Source: an uncultured Oscillospiraceae bacterium
GTDB lineage: Bacteria; Bacillota; Clostridia; Oscillospirales; Ruminococcaceae
NCBI GenBank assembly: GCA_905212515.1
Contig: CAJMEU010000030.1
Span: 1-23,210, forward strand
Length of the DNA: 23,210 bases
Direction of reading: 5' to 3'
Shown here: in pieces, positions 1 to 5,579 of the stretch
Layout of the letters: the number at the start of each line of letters is the position of its first letter
How positions within the stretch are numbered: the stretch's first letter is position 1
Program-made: the position numbers and the translations under genes
Notes under the pieces: model-generated
Database searches by the model: none
The model's input: only the letters and a program-made list of their open reading frames with translations
Told to the model about the DNA's origin: nothing

Positions 1-854
1 CCAACCCCAACGCCCTGGCCACCACCAAGGCGGGCACCATATACACCAACGTGGCCCACAACCTGACGGACAACACCGTGTGGTGGGAAGGCCTGGACAA
101 AAACCCGCCCGAGAACGCCCAGGAGTGGACCGGCCTGCCGGTGGACGGCAAGGAGTACGTGGCGAACGGCGGCAAGCTGGCCCATCCCAACAGCCGCTTC
201 ACCGCGCCCGCTGTGAACTGCCCCTGCCTGAGCAAGGAGTTCGACAATCCCAACGGTGTGCCTGTGACCGCCATGGTGTTCGGCGGCCGCCGCGCCAAGA
301 CCGCGCCGCTGGTGTACCAGAGCTTCAGCTGGAACCACGGCGTGTACGTGGGCTCGGCCATGGCTTCCGAGACGACTGCCGCCGCCGCCGGCGCCGTGGG
401 CGTTGTGCGCCGCGACCCGATGGCCATGCGTCCCTTCTTCGGCTACAATGTGGGCGATTACTTCGCGCACTGGATCGAGATGGGCGAGAAGCTGGGCGAC
501 AAGGCGCCGAAGATCTTCAACGTCAACTGGTTCCGCACGGACGACGAGGGCCACTTCATTTGGCCGGGCTTCGGCGACAACATGCGCGTTCTGATGTGGA
601 TCCTGAAGCGCTGCAAGGGTGAGGTTGGCGCGGTGGAGACCGCCATCGGCTATATGCCCAATGCCGAGGATATCGACATCGCCGGCCTGGAAGACGTGAC
701 GCTGGACACGGTGAAGAATTTGCTGAACGTGGATAAAGAGCTGTGGCTGGAAGACGCCAAAGGCGTGGAAGAGCTGTATGACCAGATCGGCGCGCGCGTG
801 CCCGCGGAGCTGCGCAAAGAGCTGAACGACCTGAAGGACCGCCTGAGCAAATAA
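1..854 (+). CDS. pckG: Phosphoenolpyruvate carboxykinase (GTP), C-terminal part
   Basis: C-terminal part of a GTP-dependent PEP carboxykinase, which interconverts oxaloacetate and PEP with GTP/GDP in the cytoplasm (gluconeogenesis or anaplerosis). The reading frame is open from base 3 and runs into the window, so the start lies to the left; an in-frame GTG at 51 is internal. Family motifs read in order: NPNA and TIYTNVA near the edge, then FGGRRAKT, HGVYVGSAMASETTAAA, RRDPMAMRPFFGYN, GDYFAHW, and FNVNWFR followed by WPGFGDNMRVL. These belong to the GTP-type family rather than the ATP-type PckA. The last ~70 residues are the usual helical tail ending in an LxxLxxxL pattern. Two hairpin terminators follow. 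The family call is certain; only the N-terminal half is missing. Confidence 0.96.
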   Translation, partial: NPNALATTKAGTIYTNVAHNLTDNTVWWEGLDKNPPENAQEWTGLPVDGKEYVANGGKLAHPNSRFTAPAVNCPCLSKEFDNPNGVPVTAMVFGGRRAKTAPLVYQSFSWNHGVYVGSAMASETTAAAAGAVGVVRRDPMAMRPFFGYNVGDYFAHWIEMGEKLGDKAPKIFNVNWFRTDDEGHFIWPGFGDNMRVLMWILKRCKGEVGAVETAIGYMPNAEDIDIAGLEDVTLDTVKNLLNVDKELWLEDAKGVEELYDQIGARVPAELRKELNDLKDRLSK

Positions 855-883
855 GTTTTCTTCTCTTCCTCCTGGATCAACGG

Positions 884-912
884 GGCCCCCGCCGACTATT
901 TAGGCGGGGGCC
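884..912 (+). terminator. Hairpin after pckG
   Basis: Perfect 10-bp GC-rich stem (884-893 with 903-912) with a 9-nt loop, 30 nt after the pckG stop. The downstream tract is short on T (ccttctgg), so on its own it is a weak intrinsic terminator. It is followed at once by a stronger one. Confidence 0.6.
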
Positions 913-921
913 TTCTGGATC

Positions 922-957
922 AAAAAAAGCCCGTGTCTTGGGATACGGGCTTTTTTT
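922..957. terminator. Bidirectional intrinsic terminator
   Basis: An A7 tract, then the arm GCCCGT (929-934), extended inward by GTC/GAT pairing, a TTGG loop, the arm ACGGGC (945-950) and a T7 tract. It works for pckG on the plus strand. On the minus strand it lies 10 nt past the stop of the small ORF at 967-1062. Confidence 0.85.
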
Positions 958-966
958 GCGCCACCA

Positions 967-1062
967 TTAAAGATAGAACAGGGGCGTGCTGACCCAGGCG
1001 CGCAGGGCGGCCGGGGAGCGGACGATGCGGTCCATGTCGGGCCAAATGAACAGTTTAGACAT
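967..1062 (-). CDS. Small ORF, 31 aa, function unknown
   Basis: ATG at 1062 with an AAAGGAGG Shine-Dalgarno sequence about 7 nt upstream, and a TAA stop at 967-969. The 31-residue product begins MSKLFIWPDMDRIV and ends STPLFYL. It has hydrophobic ends around a central Arg/Asp-containing stretch and no recognisable motif. The ORF sits between its own promoter (1161-1189) and a terminator (922-957), so it forms an independent transcription unit of about 230 nt. It could encode a small protein, a peptide precursor or a marker ORF inside a regulatory RNA. I do not recognise a family. Evidence for translation is the ribosome binding site and the layout only. Confidence 0.5.
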   Translation of the reverse strand: MSKLFIWPDMDRIVRSPAALRAWVSTPLFYL

Positions 1063-1095
1063 ACAAAAAGCCTCCTTTATAAAAAACTTTCCCAC

Positions 1096-1152
1096 TGCCG
1101 CGCATGACGCGCGGCATTTCACAAGCGGGGCCAAATGCCCTCTGGCCTTGTG
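1096..1152 (-). other. Structured 5' leader of the small ORF
   Basis: Two hairpins lie between the minus-strand promoter and the small ORF. The first is 1120-1152: arms CACAA/TTGTG enclose GGCCA/TGGCC. The second is 1096-1116: an 8-bp stem TGCCGCGC/GCGCGGCA with loop ATGAC. The rest of 1063-1378 is AT-rich and holds no other gene that I can support. Confidence 0.45.
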
Positions 1153-1160
1153 ATGTTCTC

Positions 1161-1189
1161 ATTATATTTGTCAAATTACATAAATACAA
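1161..1189 (-). promoter_or_regulatory. Promoter of the small ORF unit
   Basis: Read on the minus strand: -35 TTGTAT (1189-1184), 17-bp spacer, -10 TATAAT (1166-1161). The expected transcription start is near 1153, giving a leader of about 90 nt before the small ORF. Confidence 0.6.
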
Positions 1190-1315
1190 GCTGAATTATT
1201 TATGAATATTGACGACAAATGCGGCGGATTTTGTATAGACTTCCAAATTATGGAGACGATGTGTACAAAGAATAACCAAAGGATGAAGAATTTGCGGAGA
1301 AAAAGAAAATTTTGA

Positions 1316-1364
1316 TTGACATATATAGATAAACGATATATTATCTATATAGATGATCTATATA
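1316..1364 (+). promoter_or_regulatory. padR promoter with embedded inverted-repeat operator
   Basis: -35 TTGACA (1316-1321), 17-bp spacer, -10 TATTAT (1339-1344). Overlaid on it are ATATAGAT (1323-1330) and its exact inverse ATCTATAT (1343-1350). The latter is part of the perfect 12-bp palindrome ATCTATATAGAT (1343-1354), and a further ATCTATATA follows at 1356-1364, next to the Shine-Dalgarno sequence. Repressor bound here would cover the -10 and the start region, as expected for an autoregulated PadR operon (family knowledge). Confidence 0.7.
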
Positions 1365-1378
1365 AGGAGGGCGTTTTC

Positions 1379-1738
1379 ATGGCCAAGGAGAAAAGCGGGG
1401 TGCCTGGTTCCACCCAGATGCTGGTGATGCGCCTGCTGGCGGAGCGGGACATGTACGGCTACCAGATGATCGAAGAACTGGCCCGCCGCAGCAACGATAC
1501 CTTCAGCCTGAAAGCCGGCACCCTGTATCCCATTCTGCACGGATTGGAGCAACAGGGAAAGATCGAGAGCTATGAAAAAGAGGGGGACGAGGCCAATGCC
1601 GGCAAGCCGCGCCGCTGGTACAAGCTGACGCGCAAGGGGCACGACGCCCTGCGGGTGGAGACGGCCCGGTGGTACAAGATGAGCGGGGCCGTCAACCGCG
1701 TGTTGGAAAGCCTGGCGCCGGCAAAGGGGGTGGGCTGA
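1379..1738 (+). CDS. PadR family transcriptional regulator
   Basis: A 119-aa winged-helix DNA-binding repressor. The hallmark PadR pattern is visible: MLVMRLLAERDMYGYQMIEEL, then LKAGTLYPILHGLEQQG and RRWYKLTRKGHDAL, which form the recognition helix and wing. The length fits the short PadR class (PadR-s1), which lacks a long C-terminal domain. The ATG at 1379 is preceded by AAGGAGG at 8-nt spacing; an upstream in-frame TTG at 1316 is inside the promoter and is rejected. The stop overlaps the next start (TGATG), so translation of the two is coupled. PadR genes paired with permease-prefix membrane proteins are common in clostridia. It probably represses its own operon through the palindromes over its promoter. 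The inducer is unknown. Confidence 0.92.
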   Translation: MAKEKSGVPGSTQMLVMRLLAERDMYGYQMIEELARRSNDTFSLKAGTLYPILHGLEQQGKIESYEKEGDEANAGKPRRWYKLTRKGHDALRVETARWYKMSGAVNRVLESLAPAKGVG

Positions 1739-3105
1739 TGCTGCCCGAAACGCTGCAAAGGTGGCTGGACGAGGCCACGGCACAACTGCGCTGCCGGCGG
1801 GCCGTGCCCGCCGTGCGCGCGGAGCTGGAAAGCCATTTGCTGGAGCAAAACGAGGCTTACCGGCAGGCGGGCGACGATGCCGAAACAGCGGCCCGCAGGA
1901 CCGTGGAGAGCATGGGCGACCCGGTACTGGTGGGCGGCCGCCTGGACGCGGTGCATCGGCCCCGGCCCGCCTGGGGCCCGTTGGCACTGCTGTGCGCGAT
2001 GGTGCTGGCGGGGGCGCTGCTGCGGGTATACCGTTCGGTGTATATCGTCTACGTGGGCGAAACGCCCGTGTGGAACTGGGCGGGCGCCGATTTCGGCCTG
2101 TTGTTCGAGACGATGGCGCCCATGGCGCTGATGGTGATTCTCGCCATGTGGGGGGATATCGGCGCCGTCCTGAAACATTTCGGCGCCTGGTGTGCCGTCT
2201 GGCTGGTGCTCGCCTGGCTGGTATGGCGCCAGGCGGTCCTGCATGGGACGCCCATCGTGTATGATTCCGCCGTGATTTTGCTGTATGTGCCCTTGTACGC
2301 CGTGGCGGTGTACCGTAGGCGAGGCCAGCGCTGGCGGGGCCTGGCGCTGTCCTGCCTGGGGGTGCTGCCCTGTCTGCTGCTGGCATGGTGCGTGCGGGAT
2401 TACGCGGCGGGCATTCTGGCGGGGCTGGGGTGCCTGGCGGTGTTCGCCTATGCCTGGCTGCAAAAATGGTGGGGCGTGGGCCGCGGGGCGGGTTCCCTGG
2501 CCGCGGCGGCCCTGGGCGGCGGCCTGTGGGGGCTGGTTTCCCTGTGGAAGCCGGGGCTTTACCAATGGCTGGTCCGGTTCTGGGGACGGCGGGCGGTGGA
2601 CAGGCAGGCACTGCGCAACCTGATACAAATACTGGGACAGGATAGAAGCATACCGGAAGCTGTGCTTGCCTCCAGCAGCGTGGTGGATCCGGCGCTGGGC
2701 TATTATTACAGAGCTTACACCGATGGCTGGGCCCTGATGAAAAATCAGCCCCTGGCGTATCTGGCACTGAAAGGCGGGCTTTGGGCGGGCGGGCTGGCGC
2801 TGGCGGCCACGGCGGCCCTGCTGGTCTGGCTTTGGTATATGTGCGCTTGCATCAAAGGCCAGCTGGGGCGCCTGGTGGCCGTGGGGGCCTGTGCCCTGCT
2901 GACGGCGCAGTTTGCCCTGAATTTGCTGGACAGCGTGGGCCTGGGCGCTGGCCTGGGCACAGCGCTGTTTTTGGGCGGGGACACAGGGCTGCTGGCGGCC
3001 CAGTGCGGGCTGGCGGGGCTGCTGCTGTCCGCTTTCCGCTACGATGCGGTGGACGCGCCGGAGCCGCGCGCGAAAAAGCTGCGCGTTACTTTGCGCTGGG
3101 AATGA
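1738..3105 (+). CDS. Permease-prefix (HAAS-type) membrane protein with FtsW/RodA-like C-terminus
   Basis: 455 aa. Residues 1-75 form an amphipathic cytoplasmic domain with the pattern VRAELESHLLEQNEAYRQAG followed by A..TVESMGDP, typical of the prefix domain found next to PadR regulators (HAAS/permease prefix domain 1). About nine hydrophobic segments follow. Near residues 395-440 the pattern NLLDSVGLGAGLGTALFLGG and then GLLLSAFR lines up with the C-terminal signature of FtsW/RodA/SpoVE proteins. However, the conserved proline and the serine-rich PFxSYGGSS element are degraded. A lipid-II polymerase or flippase-like role is therefore doubtful, and a sensor or regulatory membrane protein is possible. 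The ATG at 1738 overlaps the padR stop; the longer ORF from 1669 runs inside padR and is not used. Confidence 0.7.
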   Translation: MLPETLQRWLDEATAQLRCRRAVPAVRAELESHLLEQNEAYRQAGDDAETAARRTVESMGDPVLVGGRLDAVHRPRPAWGPLALLCAMVLAGALLRVYRSVYIVYVGETPVWNWAGADFGLLFETMAPMALMVILAMWGDIGAVLKHFGAWCAVWLVLAWLVWRQAVLHGTPIVYDSAVILLYVPLYAVAVYRRRGQRWRGLALSCLGVLPCLLLAWCVRDYAAGILAGLGCLAVFAYAWLQKWWGVGRGAGSLAAAALGGGLWGLVSLWKPGLYQWLVRFWGRRAVDRQALRNLIQILGQDRSIPEAVLASSSVVDPALGYYYRAYTDGWALMKNQPLAYLALKGGLWAGGLALAATAALLVWLWYMCACIKGQLGRLVAVGACALLTAQFALNLLDSVGLGAGLGTALFLGGDTGLLAAQCGLAGLLLSAFRYDAVDAPEPRAKKLRVTLRWE

Positions 3106-3631
3106 AGGGATTTATGGAAACACAAAATCCACGAAAAGGCCGCTGGCCGCTTTTGGTTTTGGCGCTTTTGGCCTGCGCCGCTGCCGCTCTGTTCCTGCTG
3201 GGGCAGGATAGCGCGGGAAAAGGCGCGGCAGTTTCCCGCGCACCCTCTTCCGTTCCGCCCGCCCCGTCCGCTTCGCAGGCGCTGCCCAGACAAAGTATCA
3301 GATCCGCCACCGCGTAGAGCTTTACAGTCCCGCTAACCCCTCAAAAAACGGCGTCTATGGCTGGATCGTCAGCACGCAGCAGATGACTGGAAGATGGGAA
3401 AACGCCGCTTCTATCAGTGCGATCGGCCCGGACATGCCGCGGGTGGACGGCGGGACCATCCCCCTGGAGGAGATCAAACCCGGCGACATTTTGCTGCTGT
3501 ACACAGACGATGCGACGATGTTGGAAGTCTTTCCCGAAGAATATAGGGATGATTACACGCTGGCGTTTGCGGAGACGGGCGAGGCGGACTATGTTTCTCC
3601 CTATTCGGAGGAGGAATTTTACAGAAGCTGA
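3102..3631 (+). pseudogene. Envelope protein gene split by a frameshift (DUF3221-like tail)
   Basis: The ATG at 3102 overlaps the previous stop (ATGA). The first frame encodes a short basic N-terminus, one membrane segment (WPLLVLALLACAAAALFLLG) and a Ser/Pro/Ala linker, then meets TAG at 3315-3317. A well-formed continuation lies one base earlier in phase, open across the junction from about 3290 to the TGA at 3629-3631. It includes YGWIVSTQQM, GGTIPLEEIKPGDILLLYTDD and MLEVFPEEY. A single-base deletion (or 2-base insertion) near 3275-3295 would explain both halves; together they would make about 175 aa. The tail resembles small secreted DUF3221/YobA-like domains (value, GD, then LEVYPA), a weak match by eye. 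A sequencing or assembly error is also possible. Confidence 0.6.
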
Positions 3632-3642
3632 CCCCAAGAGGG

Positions 3643-3677
3643 AAGTTCCCCCGGCATGGACTGCCGGGGGAACTTTT
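3643..3677 (+). terminator. Terminator of the padR operon
   Basis: Perfect 14-bp stem (3643-3656 with 3662-3675), loop TGGAC, then T4 interrupted by GCG. It starts 11 nt after the stop of the frameshifted gene. Confidence 0.8.
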
Positions 3678-3728
3678 GCGCCTTGGGGCATGATGCTTTG
3701 CCGGGCATTCGGCCGCCCGGCGGGTGCC

Positions 3729-3757
3729 TTGACAATGTTTGGAAATGCCTTTATAAT
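3729..3757 (+). promoter_or_regulatory. Full-consensus sigma-A promoter
   Basis: TTGACA (3729-3734), exactly 17 bp, TATAAT (3752-3757): a perfect consensus. The expected transcription start is near 3764, about 125 nt before the start codon of the ECF S component gene. A promoter this strong before a transporter gene fits control by premature termination in the leader. Confidence 0.85.
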
Positions 3758-3768
3758 AAGATGGAACA

Positions 3769-3868
3769 GCCGTCATGAAGGCGGCGTAGATCCCGATTAC
3801 GTGAAAGAAACAAGACGCCAAGAAGGCTTTCCCCGCATGAAGCAGGGGCTTTCTTGGCGTATTTTTTT
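3769..3868 (+). promoter_or_regulatory. Leader attenuator (possible small riboswitch)
   Basis: An intrinsic terminator lies inside the 5' leader. ACGCCAAGAA (3815-3824) pairs with TTCTTGGCGT (3851-3860), with an inner CCCC/GGGG stem, then A and T7 (3862-3868). Upstream, GGCGT (3783-3787) can pair with ACGCC (3815-3819), the 5' arm of the terminator. GGC of this same element also closes a hairpin with GCCG (3769-3772 with 3782-3785). The leader thus offers mutually exclusive terminator and antiterminator folds. The candidate ligand-binding part is only ~50 nt. It does not match the TPP, THF, preQ1-I, M-box or fluoride consensus as I remember them. Confidence 0.6.
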
Positions 3869-3888
3869 CCTTGAGGAGGAGACGGATT

Positions 3889-4419
3889 ATGGTACAGACG
3901 AAAACGAAAAATCTGATCATCGCGGCATTCTGCCTGGCGCTGGGGCTGGTGCTGCCCGGCGCGTTCCACGCCATCGGCGCGGGCACGGTGTTTTTGCCCA
4001 TGCACATTCCCGTGCTGCTGTGCGGACTTTTGTGCGGCTGGCAGTACGGCGCGGCCGTGGGCTTTGTGGTGCCGCTGCTGTCCTCGGTGCTGACAGGCAT
4101 GCCCCCCATTTTTCCCGTCGCGCCGGCCATGATGCTGGAGCTGTGCGCCTACGGCCTGCTGACGGGGCTACTCTACCATCGCTTTAAGCAGAACCTGTAC
4201 GTGGCCCTGGTGGGCGCCATGCTGGGCGGCCGGGTGGTGTCCGGCCTGGCCAACGCCCTGTTCATGGGCATGGCCGACAAGCCCTATGGCCTGGCGGCAT
4301 TCCTCTCCGGCGCATTCGTGACGGCGCTGCCAGGCATTGTGCTGCAGCTGGTGGCGGTGCCCCTGCTGGTGGTGGCGTTGCAGCGCGCCGGCCTGGTGAG
4401 AAACCCCAAAGCGGCCTGA
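3889..4419 (+). CDS. ECF transporter S component, substrate unknown
   Basis: 176-aa integral membrane protein with about six hydrophobic segments. It is the substrate-binding (S) subunit type of energy-coupling factor transporters, which pair with a shared EcfA/A'/T module encoded elsewhere. Visible features are a positively charged N-terminus (VQTKTKN), the stretch LPMHIPVLLCGLLCG, PLLSSVLTGMPPIFPVAP in the middle, then ELCAYGLLTGLLY and a helix with small residues (GAMLGGRVVSGLANAL). Length and topology fit the family. ATG at 3889 follows GAGGAGGA at good spacing. The gene is preceded by a consensus promoter and an attenuated leader, so it is probably controlled by the vitamin or metabolite it carries. 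I cannot name the substrate from sequence alone. Confidence 0.8.
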   Translation: MVQTKTKNLIIAAFCLALGLVLPGAFHAIGAGTVFLPMHIPVLLCGLLCGWQYGAAVGFVVPLLSSVLTGMPPIFPVAPAMMLELCAYGLLTGLLYHRFKQNLYVALVGAMLGGRVVSGLANALFMGMADKPYGLAAFLSGAFVTALPGIVLQLVAVPLLVVALQRAGLVRNPKAA

Positions 4420-4437
4420 AGAAAGGAAGAGAGAACG

Positions 4438-5025
4438 ATGCACAGCGCAGACCAGGTGAAAGCCTTTTTTGACGCCCGGGCGCCCCAGTGGGACGCCAAT
4501 TGCAGCCATGACCCGCGCAAGCTGGAGGCCGTGGCCACCCTGGCCGACGTGCGGCCGGGCTGCCGCGTGCTGGACATCGCCTGCGGCACCGGCGTGCTGG
4601 AGCCCGTGCTGCTGGCCCGGGGCGCGGAGCGGGTGACAGCCATTGACTTGTCGGAGCAGATGATCGCCCGGGCAAGGGAAAAGTGCGGCGACCCGCGGGT
4701 GGAATTTTTGGCGGGCGATATCCTGGAGTTTGCGCAGACGGGCTTTGACGTGGCCATCATCTACAGCGCCTATCCCCATTTTGCCGACAAAGAGGCACTG
4801 GCGCGGCAGGTGTGGCAGGCGCTGGCGCCCGGCGGGCGTTTTATCGTGGCCCACAGCGAGAGCCGGGCCACCATCAACGGACGCCACCACAGCCCGGCCG
4901 TGCAGGCGGTGTCCACCGAGCTGCGGCCGGCAATGGAGGAACTGAAGGCCTGGCAGGGCCGGTTCACCATCGACCAGGTGGGAGACAGCGCCCATTTGTA
5001 TTTCTTTTCCGGCGTGAAAATATGA
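4438..5025 (+). CDS. Class I SAM-dependent methyltransferase
   Basis: 195 aa, cytoplasmic, Rossmann-like methyltransferase. Motif I (VLDIACGTG) is at residues 44-52, the acidic residue of motif II is in VTAIDLSEQM, motif III is around VEFLAGDILEF, and the post-motif is DVAIIYSAYPHFADKE followed by the LAPGGRFIVAHSES strand. The N-terminus FFDARAPQWD is typical of the UbiE/Methyltransf_11-like group. It starts 18 nt after the ECF S component stop with GAAAGGAAGAG as ribosome binding site and ends in a terminator, so the two genes form an operon. The methyl acceptor is unknown; the linkage suggests modification of the imported compound or of something made from it (inference). Confidence 0.88.
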   Translation: MHSADQVKAFFDARAPQWDANCSHDPRKLEAVATLADVRPGCRVLDIACGTGVLEPVLLARGAERVTAIDLSEQMIARAREKCGDPRVEFLAGDILEFAQTGFDVAIIYSAYPHFADKEALARQVWQALAPGGRFIVAHSESRATINGRHHSPAVQAVSTELRPAMEELKAWQGRFTIDQVGDSAHLYFFSGVKI

Positions 5026-5063
5026 AAAAGCCCGGCGGACCTTCAAGGACGCCGGGCTTTTTT
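5025..5063. terminator. Bidirectional intrinsic terminator
   Basis: A5 with GCCCGGCG (5025-5037) pairs with CGCCGGGC and T5 (5050-5062); the 12-nt loop is GACCTTCAAGGA. It starts inside the methyltransferase stop codon. It serves both that gene and the minus-strand operon whose last gene ends at 5071. Confidence 0.9.
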
Positions 5064-5070
5064 GTGGATT

Positions 5071-5511
5071 TTACTCCCGGTCCTGATTGGCGTCGATGGC
5101 TTCCTCGATGCGCGCCGGGTCATAAGAGAGCAGACGGCCGAAGCCGCGGGCAATGTTGCGCCGGGCCTCACCCTCATAGGCGCCGCGCGCCAGCAAGGCG
5201 GCCTTTTCCGCCTTCAGGGACTGGTAGGCGGCCAGCGTCTCCGGGCGGGCGAACAGCAAAATCAGCGGCTTGCCGGCGTTCTCTTTGGCCGGGAACAGGT
5301 CGGTGATCAGCAAATCATCCTCGGACTGGCAGAGAATGCCGTACTTTTCGCACAGGCCGCGGGCGAAGGGCAGAAGGCTGTCCCGCTCGGCCGGGGAGGC
5401 ACAGGGATGGCTGAGGGCCAGCTGCTTGACGCCGGCGTGCACCAGCTCGGCAAAGGCATCCATGGCGCCGCACAGATAGGAAAAACGGTCCAGTTCCAAA
5501 GGGATCTCCAT
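5071..5511 (-). CDS. Hypothetical protein, 146 aa
   Basis: Soluble protein with no signal peptide or membrane segment. It begins MEIPLELDRFSYLCGAMDAF. A hydrophobic/HP-rich stretch (VKQLALSHPCASPAERD) and a central alternation of strands and helices (CQSEDDLLITDLFP, then KPLILLFARPETLAAYQSLK) suggest an alpha/beta fold. The C-terminus is helical (ARRNIARGFGRLLSYDPARIEEAI). The ATG at 5511 is chosen because AGGAAAGG lies just upstream. A longer in-frame ATG at 5598 would run through a hairpin and overlap the preceding gene. It is the last gene of the minus-strand run, ending at the shared terminator. I do not recognise a family and assign no function. Confidence 0.7.
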   Translation of the reverse strand: MEIPLELDRFSYLCGAMDAFAELVHAGVKQLALSHPCASPAERDSLLPFARGLCEKYGILCQSEDDLLITDLFPAKENAGKPLILLFARPETLAAYQSLKAEKAALLARGAYEGEARRNIARGFGRLLSYDPARIEEAIDANQDRE

Positions 5512-5524
5512 CCTTTCCTGATGA

Positions 5525-5572
5525 CAAACAAAACGCCCCTCCCGCCGCGGCCCTTGCGCCCGGAGGGAGAGG
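5525..5572 (-). terminator. Probable terminator after the coiled-coil protein gene
   Basis: Read on the minus strand, CCTCTCCC (5572-5565) pairs with GGGAGGGG (5543-5536) with one T-G wobble, then CGTTTTGTTTG. It lies between the 462-aa gene and the 146-aa gene, so it may reduce read-through. Moderate support only: the loop is long and the T tract is broken. Confidence 0.4.
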
Positions 5573-5579
5573 CCTTGTT

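Noticed and set aside
1209..1237. TTGACG-17-TGTATA as a second plus-strand promoter
   Set aside because: Poor -10 and no gene that needs it, since padR has a better promoter at 1316-1344.
1250..1315. 21-codon plus-strand ORF rich in Lys/Arg upstream of padR
   Set aside because: No Shine-Dalgarno sequence and it ends just before the padR -35; chance ORF in AT-rich DNA.
3215..3221. GGGAAAA heptamer in the correct phase for -1 frameshifting in the split gene
   Set aside because: A slip here would replace the Ser/Pro/Ala linker by an Arg-rich stretch, while the original frame still looks coding to about 3285. The frame change is therefore later, and a simple indel explains it better.
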